From positions 23,276 to 87,275 of the forward strand of contig MGUA01000037.1 of assembly GCA_001799735.1 (NCBI GenBank): a stretch of 64,000 bases of DNA, given 5' to 3'. Positions 31,991 through 40,885 of this stretch are shown here, in pieces; the first letter of the stretch is position 1; each line of letters begins with the position of its first letter. Source of the DNA: Elusimicrobia bacterium GWB2_63_22 (GTDB lineage: Bacteria > Elusimicrobiota > Elusimicrobia > Elusimicrobiales > UBA9959). Made by a program: the position numbers and the translations under genes. Under the pieces are notes generated by a model, which was not told where the DNA came from, ran no database searches, and saw only the letters and a list, made by a program, of their open reading frames with translations.

Positions 31991-32551
31991 TCAGTTCGCC
32001 TCTGCTTTCTTTATGAATTTGCGGACCAGGTTCATCGAGAGGCCGACCACGGTGTCGAAGCGGCCCTCTATCTTCTCTATGAACATGTCGTCCTTGTCCT
32101 GCACCGCGTAGGCGCCGGCCTTGTCATGATGTTTAGATGCAAGACCCTTTAATTCGGTTTCAGTGAGTTTCCGGGCCTTGCAGCGGGTGACGTCGTTGCC
32201 GGCCAGGAAGAGCCCCTTGTCCAGCCAGACCAGCGCCACGCCGGTGTGCACGGCCTGCCAGGCGCCGTTCTGCCGGCGCAGCAGGCGCAGGGCGTCCTTG
32301 TGCCCGGCCGGCTTGCCCAGCACCGAACCCTTGCAGTAGACCAGGGTGTCCGAGCCGAGCACCGGCGAGCCGGGATGCTTCAGGGCCACGCTCAGGGCTT
32401 TCTTGTAGGCCAGCTCGCGCACTATCAGGTCCGGCCGCTTGTAGGAGGTAGTCTCCTCGATATGGCTGGGGATGGTCCGGTATTTTATGCCGGCCTGCGC
32501 GAGCAGTTCCTTGCGCCGCGGGGATTTGGAGGCCAGTATCAGGGTCTTCAT
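31991..32551 (-). CDS. maf: Maf-like nucleoside triphosphate pyrophosphatase
   Basis: A 186-residue member of the Maf/YhdE family, which hydrolyses non-canonical or dTTP/UTP-type nucleotides and can restrain septation. It shows the N-terminal ILASKSPRRKELL, ARG-replacement EETTSYKRPDLIVRELAYKKA, VLGSDTLVYCKGSVLGKP and GAYAVQDKDDMFIEKIEGRFDTVVGL. The start at 32551 overlaps the DUF4321 stop as ATGA; the longer frame from 32728 is antisense-like. Confidence 0.93.
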   Translation of the reverse strand: MKTLILASKSPRRKELLAQAGIKYRTIPSHIEETTSYKRPDLIVRELAYKKALSVALKHPGSPVLGSDTLVYCKGSVLGKPAGHKDALRLLRRQNGAWQAVHTGVALVWLDKGLFLAGNDVTRCKARKLTETELKGLASKHHDKAGAYAVQDKDDMFIEKIEGRFDTVVGLSMNLVRKFIKKAEAN

Positions 32552-32808
32552 TTTACGAGCTGCTTGTAGACCACGGCGGAAAGGAAGATACCGATGATGC
32601 TGGAGATGTTGAACTTGAAGACCAGCCCGCCGGTGAATTCCACCAGGTTCAGGTCCACGGTGGTCGGGTTGAGGCCGGTGTTGATGGCCGTGTTGATGAG
32701 GGCGTTCACCTGCCCGGCCGGGAACCACATGTTGAGCAGCTTGCTGATGAACATGCCCAGCAGCGAGCCCACCACTACCACCACTATGACGTGCAGAACG
32801 TTTTTCAT
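32548..32808 (-). CDS. DUF4321 membrane protein
   Basis: An 86-residue protein with two hydrophobic segments at the ends (VLHVIVVVVVGSLLGMFISKLL; SSIIGIFLSAVVYK). Length and layout fit DUF4321 (PF14209), a small membrane family often found beside maf. It overlaps both maf and cutA by four bases, so all three are coupled. AAAGGAAA precedes the ATG. Function unknown. Confidence 0.85.
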   Translation of the reverse strand: MKNVLHVIVVVVVGSLLGMFISKLLNMWFPAGQVNALINTAINTGLNPTTVDLNLVEFTGGLVFKFNISSIIGIFLSAVVYKQLVK

Positions 32809-33176
32809 ATTTCCTTTTTTACCCCCGGCGCCTTGTCTTTGGAGATGTTGGTCGTAAAAAGCGTGTTGGCGCCCAGCCAGTCCAGGTAAGCCCCGTCGGC
32901 GCCGTCGATCTCGAAGAAGATGGTCTCGGGCACGCTGTACGGGTGATGCTGCTTGACGAACTGCGTGATGTCCTCGCGCAGCGCCCGGCGGGTCTTGATG
33001 ACGAGCATGATCTCCGAGGACTTTTCTATGCGGTCCTTCCACCAGTACGAGGATTCCACGCCGGGCACGGCCGACACGCAGGCCGCCAGTTTCCCCTCCA
33101 GCAGGCCGCTGGTGATGGTCTCGGCGGTCTTCCTGTCCCCGACGGTGACGAAACAGACGTCGTATTGTGTGTTCAT
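32805..33176 (-). CDS. cutA: CutA family divalent-ion tolerance protein
   Basis: A 123-residue trimeric CutA-type protein (VTVGDRKTAETITSGLLEGKLAACVSAVPGVESSYWWKDRIE, EIMLVIKTR, HPYSVPETIFFEI). The family is linked to copper tolerance, but its biochemical role is unclear. A TAGTAT -10 box lies seven bases before the ATG without Shine-Dalgarno. It heads the cutA-DUF4321-maf-queD-trxB run. Confidence 0.93.
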   Translation of the reverse strand: MNTQYDVCFVTVGDRKTAETITSGLLEGKLAACVSAVPGVESSYWWKDRIEKSSEIMLVIKTRRALREDITQFVKQHHPYSVPETIFFEIDGADGAYLDWLGANTLFTTNISKDKAPGVKKEI

Positions 33177-33183
33177 AAGTGAA

Positions 33184-33189
33184 ATACTA
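33184..33189 (-). promoter_or_regulatory. -10-like box (TAGTAT) before cutA; possible leaderless start
   Basis: TAGTAT on the minus strand, seven bases before the ATG at 33176. The match to consensus is weaker than in the other examples. Confidence 0.35.
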
Positions 33190-33214
33190 TCAAAAATGCG
33201 GTCCGCCTTCCCCC

Positions 33215-34105
33215 TTAGTAAGGCAGGCCGCAGGCCGAAAATTCCTCGCGCGCGCGGTCCAGGTCCGCCTGGTGCGCCGCCCGCCAGGCCGCGTCCGCGG
33301 CGATCTCCCGGGCGTATAATTTCTCGAAGCGCCTGAAGATGTCGCTCTGCCTGTCGTAGAAGGTGCGCTGGTAGCGGTAGACCTCATAAGTGGGCAGGGC
33401 GCGGAGGCGGGCGTCGTTGCGCATGGCTTCGCTCATGGGCATGGCGCCCTTGCGCACCCGCGCCATGTCCCGCTCGTAGATAAGCTGGTGGAAATTTTCC
33501 TCGTTGATCGCCTTGCGCGCCTTCTCCAGCCAGACGCGCTGGTTCTCCAGCGTCTCCAGCGGGCGCTGGCAGTCCGCGTCCGGCGTGAGCGCCTCTTTGC
33601 GGGCCTGCCGCATGGCGTACCTGGAATTTTCCAGCACATAGGAACAGAAGGCGGTCTTCATGGCCTCGGCGTGCCGCTCCCGCCCGAAGTCGGCGTCCAC
33701 CAGGTTTATCTCCAGGGCCAGCCGGGCCTGGAAGATGGCGCCCAGCTCCTCCTCCTCGGAAATTATCTCCTCCAGCCCGGTCTCCTTGTAGACGCGGTAG
33801 ATGTGCGCGGCCCGCGCCAGGGCCAGGGCCAGCAGCAGGTCGGAGCTCTTGTATTCCTCCGGCAGCAGGACCTTGCCGGTGTTGAGCGAGAACTTGTGGC
33901 AGAGGCCCGTGCTGTTGGAATACTCGAAACGCACCGGGTTCTTGTAAAGGAACTTCATCAGCTGCTTGCCCTGCCGCGTGCCCTGAATGATGTCGAAGGC
34001 GCGCTCCAGGGAGGGCTCCGTGGTAAGGCGGATATCCTTGCGGCTGCCCGCGCAGGCGGCGGCGAGCAGGCAGGCGGGCAGGAGCAGCAGCAGTCTGGTT
34101 CTCAT
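33215..34105 (-). CDS. Lipoprotein of unknown function
   Basis: A 296-residue protein with lipobox LLAAAC at the end of a signal peptide. The mature part is largely helical, rich in Arg, Glu and Ala, with segments such as SSDLLLALALARAAHIYRVYKETGLEEIISEEEELGAIFQ. No named family is recognised. It starts at the four-base overlap with the AsmA-like gene upstream, so the two envelope genes are co-expressed. Confidence 0.72.
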   Translation of the reverse strand: MRTRLLLLLPACLLAAACAGSRKDIRLTTEPSLERAFDIIQGTRQGKQLMKFLYKNPVRFEYSNSTGLCHKFSLNTGKVLLPEEYKSSDLLLALALARAAHIYRVYKETGLEEIISEEEELGAIFQARLALEINLVDADFGRERHAEAMKTAFCSYVLENSRYAMRQARKEALTPDADCQRPLETLENQRVWLEKARKAINEENFHQLIYERDMARVRKGAMPMSEAMRNDARLRALPTYEVYRYQRTFYDRQSDIFRRFEKLYAREIAADAAWRAAHQADLDRAREEFSACGLPY

Positions 34106-36354
34106 TTCTTGAAGAGGCCCTTAAGCAGTTTGTCGGCGGCCGGAGCCAGCTTGTTGACGGCTTTCTTCACGGCCGGCTGCTCCGCGATGGATTTCATGTC
34201 GGCTTTCACGGAGGGCTCGGCGAAGGTGCCCTTCACGTACATGCCCAGCGGGGCGCTCATGCGGATGCCGCTGCCCTGCTTCAGGGTGGTGTTGATCTTC
34301 ATGTCCAACTTCTCTCCCGGCAGGTTGATCGTGCCGGAGGAGGCCACGTCGGCGACGCCGGAGAGCATAACGGACTTGTTTATCTTCATCAGGCCTTTCA
34401 GGAAGAAGTAGTCCCCCTCTATGGACTGGAACTCGATATTGTTGAAGTCGGGCAGGCGCAGCGCCTTTGCGAGCCCGGAGCTTTTCTGCAGGACCAGCAG
34501 CGGGTAGAGCGCCACCTTGGCGGCCTTGTACTTGCCGGCCAGGGCGTACAGCTGGGAGAACTTGCCGGGCCCCGCCGTGAACGTGGCCTCGCCGTCGAGG
34601 GACTTGAGGTCTTCGGAAATGTTCACCAGGTCCAGGCTGGCCGTAACCCGGCCGCAGCGGAAATTGGGATGCTCCACCGCGCCGATCTCGGCCTTGCCCG
34701 CCACGTCCAGGTAGAACTGCGGCGCGGCGGCGGTTTTCCCCCCGGCGGTCCCGGCGCCGGCGGCCGCGGCGGGCAGGTCCTTCAGGACCAGCCGGGCCAG
34801 CTTCAGCGTGAACGAGGCTTTCGGGTGGGTCATCAGGTCGCGGGCCGTGAAGGAGGCTTTCAGGTCTTCGCCGTCCAGCCGACCCTCCAGCGCTTTAGAG
34901 GAGGCCGAATCTTTAGTGAACTCCACCGTCCCGGTAAGGCCGGAAAGTTTTTTGCCGGCGTAAGCCGCGCCCAGGCCGTTGAGCGACGCCTTGCCTTTAA
35001 GCGCCAGAGTTTCGGCGTAGGAAAAATCCAGTTCGGCCAGCGCTCCTCCCGACGGGGCGTAACTGGCGGCCAGGTCGGGGGCCGCGGTGGCCAGCCGGGC
35101 GAGGTTCTTAATGTCGGCCCTGGCGCGGCCGGAGGCCTTAACGGAGCCGCCGGCGTAGTCTACCCGCGCCCGGCCCGAGGCTGAAAGGCCGTCCGTCTCC
35201 AGCGAGAAAGAACGTATGTCGGCGAGGCCCGGTTTCAGCAGGGCGGTGGCGGCGAGCTCCGTCAGCGGCAGCTTGAAGCCGCGGGGGATAGGCAATTGTT
35301 TTACCTTTCTGGCCAGCACGGTGCTGTCCATCTCCGGGCTCTGCGCCTTTAGCTCGGCGAGGAGGGCGTAGTTTACGGCGGGCTCCCAGGCGGCCTGGCC
35401 GCGCAGCGAACCTTTAACCGGGCCGGCGGCGAACTTGACCGACCGGAGATTTACGCCGGTGAACGTAAGCTTGAAATCCGCGTCCGCGTCTATCTCGGGC
35501 AGCAGCACCTTGGCCGGCAGGCCCTTGAAGACCGTTTTGAGGTCGGCGGTGGAGAACGGCTTTACGGAGATGGAGAGTTTCGCGTCCGGCTCCATCAGCC
35601 CCTTCAGCGAGCCTTTGACTTCCGCCTTTACGCCGCCGAGGGAAAAAGAGCCGCTCTCAATTTCAGCGCGGCCTTTGGCCGGGTCCCAGCCGCCCATCGA
35701 CACGCGGCCCTTAAGGCGAGCCGGCACCGTGCCTGTGAAATAAGGGGAGGCCACGTCTATGGCGCAGGCGGCTTCCAGCGGGAACAGCCCTTCCGGGGAA
35801 ATGCCGGAGGCCGAGAGGTTAATGTCGCGCAGGGTTATGGTCATGTCCCCCGCCGCGTTGGCGTAGGTAAACCTGGAATTCTTCACCTTAAGGCTGGAGA
35901 TGGCCAGCGGCGGGGCGGGCGGCCGCTTGCCCGCGGCCTGGGCCGGCCTGGGCGCGGGCCCGGCAGCGATCAGGTCCGAGAAATTGTAGGTGTCCTTGCG
36001 CACTTCCGTTACGCGCATGCGCAGGCCTTCCGCGGAGACGGAGTTTATCTGCACCCGTTTCTGCAGCAGGGCCCGCAGCGAAGGGCGCACCGAGAAGGAT
36101 TCGGCGCTGAAAAATTCCCCCCGCTTGAAATCGGGGTACTCCGAAACCCTGAGCTTGGTGATGGAGAGGCCGGAAAAATTCAGGGAGGCCGAGTCGAAAG
36201 AAACTTCCCGCCGCAGGTTCTTGGAGGCGTAGTCCGCGGTGACGGCCTTGATGCGGGCGGGCGTGAAATACAGCTTCAGGCCTACCCCCGCGGCCACCAG
36301 GAAGAGCAGTGCGGAGAACAGCAGACCTCCCGCGATCTTTAAGGCGCGTATCAT
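34102..36354 (-). CDS. AsmA-like envelope protein
   Basis: A 750-residue protein with an N-terminal membrane anchor (about residues 8-28), then LKLYFTPARIKAVTADYASKNLRREVSF, a typical AsmA/TamB-like opening. Long beta-rich repeats follow with frequent short F/V-x-L strands, and the C-terminal region near 640-720 has LKMDIKINTTL-like sequence. AsmA-like proteins span the periplasm and help phospholipid or outer-membrane protein transport. Its coupling to a lipoprotein supports an envelope role. TATAAT lies eight bases before the ATG, without Shine-Dalgarno. Confidence 0.85.
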   Translation of the reverse strand: MIRALKIAGGLLFSALLFLVAAGVGLKLYFTPARIKAVTADYASKNLRREVSFDSASLNFSGLSITKLRVSEYPDFKRGEFFSAESFSVRPSLRALLQKRVQINSVSAEGLRMRVTEVRKDTYNFSDLIAAGPAPRPAQAAGKRPPAPPLAISSLKVKNSRFTYANAAGDMTITLRDINLSASGISPEGLFPLEAACAIDVASPYFTGTVPARLKGRVSMGGWDPAKGRAEIESGSFSLGGVKAEVKGSLKGLMEPDAKLSISVKPFSTADLKTVFKGLPAKVLLPEIDADADFKLTFTGVNLRSVKFAAGPVKGSLRGQAAWEPAVNYALLAELKAQSPEMDSTVLARKVKQLPIPRGFKLPLTELAATALLKPGLADIRSFSLETDGLSASGRARVDYAGGSVKASGRARADIKNLARLATAAPDLAASYAPSGGALAELDFSYAETLALKGKASLNGLGAAYAGKKLSGLTGTVEFTKDSASSKALEGRLDGEDLKASFTARDLMTHPKASFTLKLARLVLKDLPAAAAGAGTAGGKTAAAPQFYLDVAGKAEIGAVEHPNFRCGRVTASLDLVNISEDLKSLDGEATFTAGPGKFSQLYALAGKYKAAKVALYPLLVLQKSSGLAKALRLPDFNNIEFQSIEGDYFFLKGLMKINKSVMLSGVADVASSGTINLPGEKLDMKINTTLKQGSGIRMSAPLGMYVKGTFAEPSVKADMKSIAEQPAVKKAVNKLAPAADKLLKGLFKK

Positions 36355-36362
36355 ATAGATAA

Positions 36363-36368
36363 ATTATA
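36363..36368 (-). promoter_or_regulatory. -10 box (TATAAT) of the AsmA-like gene; probable leaderless start
   Basis: TATAAT on the minus strand with eight bases (TTATCTAT) before the ATG at 36354. Confidence 0.5.
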
Positions 36369-36450
36369 CTAAAGTGCGCAAAATGCGGGTTCAAAACTTT
36401 TACCTAAAATGCTAAATTAGAACTGCGGCGCCCGGAGCGCCCCCGACACC

Positions 36451-37386
36451 ATGAACGCCCTCATCATCAATCTCAATTTAGCCGTAGACAAGACCGTGCT
36501 CGTTGCTGTCCTCGAAAAGGGCAGGATCTACCGCCTGGACGACACCCTTACGCTGCCCGGCGGCAAGGGCGTAAACGTGGCGCGCGCCCTGCGCGTGCTG
36601 GGCCTGAAGGCCCCCGTCGCGGGCTTTGTCAGCGGCCATAACGGCCGCTGGATAGAGGAGGCGCTGGAGCGGGAGGGTTTTGAAACTTTCCTCGAGCGGC
36701 ATAACGCCGGGGAGTCGCGGGTCTGCTGCAGCGTCGTGGACGGGGCCGGCGTCTCCACCGACTTCAACGAGGAAGGGCCTATCGTCCCGGCCTCCAGCCA
36801 GGAGCGGTTCCTGAGCAGGTTCGCCAGGCAGGCGGGCGAGTACCGCTTTGCGGCCGTCTGCGGCCGCGTCTCCTCCGGCCTGAAGAAAGGCTTTTACACT
36901 TCTCTGGTAAAACTGGCCGCCGCCCGCGGCTGTTTTACCATGTTCGACACCAGCGGGCCGGTGCTGGCCGAGGCGGTGGCGGCCGGCGCCGACGGCGTGA
37001 AGATAAACCGCGCTGAATTCGAGGAGCTTGCCGGCCGGCCTTTTACCCCCGCCGTGCTGGCCGCCTATTTCAAGCGCCATTCCCGCGCCGGGCTCAAGAC
37101 GCTTATCGTGACGGACGGGCCGTCGCATTCCTACGCGGCTTCCCCGTTCGGGCTGTGGAGCGTAAAGCCGCCGCGGCTTTCCGGCCTTAAGAGCCCTACC
37201 GGCGCGGGAGATTCCTTCATGGCCGGCTTCCTTTTCGGCTTCCTGAAAGGTTTCGATTTCGAGCGCACGCTGAAGCTGGCGGCGGGGGCCGCGGCCTCCG
37301 ACTGCCTTACGCTGGGCGCCGGGCTGGTGCGCAGGGCGCAGGCCCTGGCCCTGGCCCAGAAGACCGTGGTAAAAAAGATCTGCTGA
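36451..37386 (+). CDS. PfkB-family sugar kinase, 1-phosphofructokinase-like
   Basis: A 311-residue kinase of the ribokinase/PfkB fold. PfkB signatures are LPGGKGVNVARALRVLGL near the N-terminus and LKSPTGAGDSFMAGFLFGFLKG near the C-terminus with the catalytic aspartate. The N-terminal NLAVDKTV and GGKGVNVAR arrangement is typical of 1-phosphofructokinase and tagatose-6-phosphate kinase. No PTS genes adjoin it, so 6-phosphofructokinase (PfkB-type) activity is also possible. The acetyl-CoA synthetase gene follows by 13 bases. Confidence 0.85.
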   Translation: MNALIINLNLAVDKTVLVAVLEKGRIYRLDDTLTLPGGKGVNVARALRVLGLKAPVAGFVSGHNGRWIEEALEREGFETFLERHNAGESRVCCSVVDGAGVSTDFNEEGPIVPASSQERFLSRFARQAGEYRFAAVCGRVSSGLKKGFYTSLVKLAAARGCFTMFDTSGPVLAEAVAAGADGVKINRAEFEELAGRPFTPAVLAAYFKRHSRAGLKTLIVTDGPSHSYAASPFGLWSVKPPRLSGLKSPTGAGDSFMAGFLFGFLKGFDFERTLKLAAGAAASDCLTLGAGLVRRAQALALAQKTVVKKIC

Positions 37387-37399
37387 CCTGGATTATCCT

Positions 37400-39664
37400 A
37401 TGAAAAACTACGAAGAGATAGAAAAACTGCTGGCCGCCGCCGGGGCGCAGGAGCGCTCGAGCCTGAGCGAGCCGGAAGTTTACCGCGTGATGGAACTGGC
37501 CGGGCTCGGCGCGCCCCGGCACCTGGTTTACCCGGCCGCCGGCCTGGACGCGACCGCCGCCGCCGCGGCGGCCTGCGCCGCCCTCGCCGGGGACAGGGCA
37601 GTGCTGAAGCTGGTTTCCGCCAAGACCCTGCACAAGACCGAAGCCGGCGGCGTGAAGGTGCTGGAGAAAACCCCCGCCGCGCTGGAAGAAGCCCTGCGGG
37701 CCATGGCCGCCAAGTTCCCCGAGGCCGAAGCTTTCATGCTGGTGGAATTCCTGCCGCATTCTGCTTTCGCCCTGGGCGAAGAGCTGCTGCTGGGCGCCAG
37801 GGCCGACGCGGCCTTCGGCCCCGTGGTCACCCTCGGGCCCGGCGGCACCAACGCCGAAGCCCTCACCAAATCTTTAAAGCCCGGCACTTCCCCCTCCGTG
37901 ATGCCGGTGGAACTGGCCTTCAACGAGAAGACCTGGGCGGCGTTCCTGGAAAAAAGCTGGATCTGGGCCTACGCCTCCGGCAGCGTGCGCGGCGGCCGCC
38001 GCGTGGCGGAGGACGGGGAGATGGTTAAATGGCTGGAGGGCTTCGCCCACCTGATGCGCCATTTTTGCGACGGCGGCCAGTCGGACTGGGCCATAGAGGA
38101 ATTCGAGGTGAACCCGCTGGCGGCCGCGAAGGGTAAACTGACTCCGCTGGACGGCGTGCTGCGCTTCAGGAAGGCCAGGAAGGCCGCGCCCCGCCGCAAG
38201 CCGTCGCTGCAGGGCGTGGACGGGCTGATCCACACCCGGAGCGCCGCCGTGGTGGGCGTCAGCGAGAAGAAGATGAACATGGCGCGCATCATCCTCAACA
38301 ACATAACTAAAGCCGGTTTCCCTAAAGAGCGGACCTACATCATAAAGGAAGGCCCGGCGGAGATAGACGGCGTTAAATGTTTCGCCTCCCCGGCGCAGCT
38401 GCCGGAGAAGGTGGACATGTACGTGGTGGCGGTCCCCTCGCCGGAGGTGCCGCGCGTGCTGGCCGAGGCCGGCGAGTCCGGCAAGGTCAACGGCGTGGTG
38501 CTGATCTCCGGCGGCATGGGCGAGAAGGCCGGCTCCGAGGGCATGGCCGGCACGGTGGTGGACGCCATAGCCAGCGCCAAGGACAAGAACCCGGATTTCG
38601 CGCTCTCCGGCGGCAATTCCATGGGCATCGTGCTCAACGACGTGAAGCTCAACACTTTCTTCATCCCCGAGTACAAGATGGAGCACCCGCTGGGCGTTAA
38701 CCCCAACATGGCCAAGACGGCCTTTGTGAGCCAGAGCGGGGCTTTTGTGATCTCGACGATCAGCAAGATGCCGTGGCTCAAGCCCGCGTACTGCATTACG
38801 GTGGGCAACCAGCAGGACGTGACGGTGCCGGACTACGTGGAGCGGCTGGCCGACGAGGATGACCTGAAGGTGATCCTGGTCTACATGGAAGGCTTCAAGC
38901 CCGGCGACGGGACCGCGCTGGCCAGGGTGATAGAGAAGGCCCGCGCCAGGGGCAAGCTGGTGGTGCTCTACAAGGCGGGCCGCACGGTGGTAGGGCAGAA
39001 GGCCGTGATGGGCCATACGGCTTCTATCGCCGGGGACTACCTGGTGACGCGGCTCATCATGGAGAGCGCCGGCGCCCTGGTGGCCGAGACCTTCGACGAT
39101 TTTAACGACCTGGCGGTGCTGGCCTGCTCTTTCGCGGACCGGCCGGTAAAGCACGGCAACACGTTCTTCATGAGCAACGCCGGCTTCGAGGCGGCGGGCA
39201 TGGCCGACGGCGTGGCCGGCCGCCTGACGGCGGAAATGCGCCCGGAGACGGCGGCGGCGATGGACAAGACGCTCAAGGAGTTCCGGCTGGACTCCATCGT
39301 GGACGCCAAGAACCCGCTGGATATCACGCCGATGGCTTCCGACGACGCTATAGGCGGGGTGGTGCGGTCGGCGCTGGGAGCTGAGGAGTTCTCCGGGGCT
39401 ATAGTTTCCATGATCCCGCTGACGGCGATGATGAACACGCTGCCTAAAGGCGGCCAGTATCCGGACGACTTCGAGAAATCTTTCCTGAAGGGCGCTGCTG
39501 CGGCGGCTCGGGAGGCGGGTAAGCCGCTGCTGTTCTGCGTGGGGTCCGGCACCCGCTACGAGCCGTACTGCGCCTACGCGCAAACCCTGGGCCTGCCGGT
39601 GTTCCGCTCGGCGGACCGCGCGGTGAAGATGTATTCGAAGTACCTGGAGTATATCCTGGGTTAA
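37400..39664 (+). CDS. Acetate-CoA ligase (ADP-forming), beta-alpha single chain
   Basis: A 754-residue ADP-forming acyl-CoA synthetase that makes ATP from acetyl-CoA in fermentation. The first 260 residues are the ATP-grasp (beta) part (KLVSAKTLHKTEAGGVKVL, GADAAFGPVVTLGPGGTNAEAL, WAIEEFEVNPLA). Residues about 275-750 are the CoA-binding and ligase (alpha) part (AAVVGVSEKKMN, VVLISGGMGEKA, FVSQSGAFVIS, MGHTASIAG with the catalytic-type histidine, NPLDIT). The beta part comes first, the reverse of the alpha-beta order in E. coli PatZ-type proteins. A terminator follows. It fits with the nearby alcohol dehydrogenase as an acetate/ethanol branch. Confidence 0.9.
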   Translation: MKNYEEIEKLLAAAGAQERSSLSEPEVYRVMELAGLGAPRHLVYPAAGLDATAAAAAACAALAGDRAVLKLVSAKTLHKTEAGGVKVLEKTPAALEEALRAMAAKFPEAEAFMLVEFLPHSAFALGEELLLGARADAAFGPVVTLGPGGTNAEALTKSLKPGTSPSVMPVELAFNEKTWAAFLEKSWIWAYASGSVRGGRRVAEDGEMVKWLEGFAHLMRHFCDGGQSDWAIEEFEVNPLAAAKGKLTPLDGVLRFRKARKAAPRRKPSLQGVDGLIHTRSAAVVGVSEKKMNMARIILNNITKAGFPKERTYIIKEGPAEIDGVKCFASPAQLPEKVDMYVVAVPSPEVPRVLAEAGESGKVNGVVLISGGMGEKAGSEGMAGTVVDAIASAKDKNPDFALSGGNSMGIVLNDVKLNTFFIPEYKMEHPLGVNPNMAKTAFVSQSGAFVISTISKMPWLKPAYCITVGNQQDVTVPDYVERLADEDDLKVILVYMEGFKPGDGTALARVIEKARARGKLVVLYKAGRTVVGQKAVMGHTASIAGDYLVTRLIMESAGALVAETFDDFNDLAVLACSFADRPVKHGNTFFMSNAGFEAAGMADGVAGRLTAEMRPETAAAMDKTLKEFRLDSIVDAKNPLDITPMASDDAIGGVVRSALGAEEFSGAIVSMIPLTAMMNTLPKGGQYPDDFEKSFLKGAAAAAREAGKPLLFCVGSGTRYEPYCAYAQTLGLPVFRSADRAVKMYSKYLEYILG

Positions 39665-39685
39665 GTTCTCTGCGAAGGAAAAATG

Positions 39686-39710
39686 GAAAGGCCCCTTAAC
39701 GGGGCCTTTC
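39686..39710. terminator. Rho-independent terminator between convergent genes
   Basis: Perfect 10-bp stem GAAAGGCCCC (39686-39695) with GGGGCCTTTC (39701-39710), loop TTAAC, then TATTTG. It lies between the acyl-CoA synthetase and the oppositely oriented alcohol dehydrogenase. Confidence 0.82.
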
Positions 39711-39728
39711 TATTTGTCGCGCTTCAGG

Positions 39729-40874
39729 TCAGACGGCGTTGCGGAGGATCTTTTCTATTTCGGGCTGCTCGTGCTTCATGCCCCACATGCGGATGAGGCC
39801 CATGGCGTTGGCGGCTATTTCCGGGATGGCGTCGGCGGGGATGGCGGCCTCGGCCAGGCGCACCGGGGCGCCTGCCCTGCGGAAGAAGGCCTCGAAGGCC
39901 GCTATGGTCTCCTCGGCGGAGGAGGTGCCGAAGACGGCGTGGCCGAACTTTTCAAGCCGGGCGGGGCCCTCGGTGGCGAGGTGGTGCTTGAACCAGGCGG
40001 GCATCACTATGGCCAGCCCGGCGCCGTGGGCGATGTCGTAGATGGCGCTCAGCGCGTGTTCGATGGCGTGGTTGATGAAGTTGGTCCCGCCGTAGCCGCA
40101 GGTGGCCAGGCCGTTGAGGGCCAGCGTGGCCGACCACATCATGGAGGCGCGCGCGTTATAGTCGGCGGGGTCTTTTAAAATCCGCTCGGTGGAGGCGACG
40201 ATGGCCCGGGCCAGGGCGTGCACTACCTCGTCGGTGATCTCTACGTCCCGGTCCTTGGTGGTGAAATAACCCTCTATGATATGCGCCAGCGCGTCCACCG
40301 CGCCGTAGGCTATCTGCGGGCGGGGCAGCGTCAGCGTGGTCTCCGGGTCCAGCGCCGAGACTTTGGGGAAAAGCACCGGGGACTGGGTGGAGTATTTCTG
40401 GCGCGTAGCCTCGTTGGTGATCACGCAGCCGGAGTTCATCTCCGAGCCGGTGGCCGGGAGCGTCAGCACCGTGAACAGCGGCAGGGCCTCCCGCGGGGCG
40501 GGCTTGCCGGAGAAGAAGTCCCAGACGTCGCCGTTATACTTTGTTCCGGCCGCTATGGCCTTGGCTTCGTCTATGACGGAGCCGCCGCCGGCCGCCACTA
40601 TAAGGTCGCAGCCCTCCGCCAGCGCCTTCTTTATCCCCTCCCTGGTATGGGAGAGCACCGGGTTAGGTTTCACCCCGGCGTGTTCGGTCACGGCTACGCC
40701 GTTGGCGGCCAGGGCCGCGGTGAGCGCGTTGTAGACGCCGTTCTTCTTTATGCTCCCCCCGCCGTAGACCAGCAGGGCTTTTTTGCCGGCTTTGGCGGCT
40801 TCCGCGGCCAGCTTGCCTATAACGTCCTTGCCGAAGAGTATCCGGGTAGGGTTGACGAAGGTAAAGTTCTGCAT
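39729..40874 (-). CDS. Iron-containing alcohol dehydrogenase
   Basis: A 381-residue NAD(P)H-dependent dehydrogenase of family III, similar to butanol dehydrogenases and YqhD. The nucleotide-binding loop is AAGGGSVIDEAKAIA, and metal ligands are in DALAHIIEGY (D, H) and NHAIEHALSAIYDIAHGAGLAI (two H). It reduces aldehydes to alcohols in fermentation. GAGCCTCTC leaves a weak Shine-Dalgarno AGGAG just before the ATG. It converges with the acyl-CoA synthetase gene. Confidence 0.93.
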   Translation of the reverse strand: MQNFTFVNPTRILFGKDVIGKLAAEAAKAGKKALLVYGGGSIKKNGVYNALTAALAANGVAVTEHAGVKPNPVLSHTREGIKKALAEGCDLIVAAGGGSVIDEAKAIAAGTKYNGDVWDFFSGKPAPREALPLFTVLTLPATGSEMNSGCVITNEATRQKYSTQSPVLFPKVSALDPETTLTLPRPQIAYGAVDALAHIIEGYFTTKDRDVEITDEVVHALARAIVASTERILKDPADYNARASMMWSATLALNGLATCGYGGTNFINHAIEHALSAIYDIAHGAGLAIVMPAWFKHHLATEGPARLEKFGHAVFGTSSAEETIAAFEAFFRRAGAPVRLAEAAIPADAIPEIAANAMGLIRMWGMKHEQPEIEKILRNAV

Positions 40875-40885
40875 GAGAGGCTCCT

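Noticed and set aside
37874..39583. 569-codon minus-strand frame opposite the acetyl-CoA synthetase
   Set aside because: His/Arg/Val-rich translation without motifs; the plus-strand gene has all family motifs.
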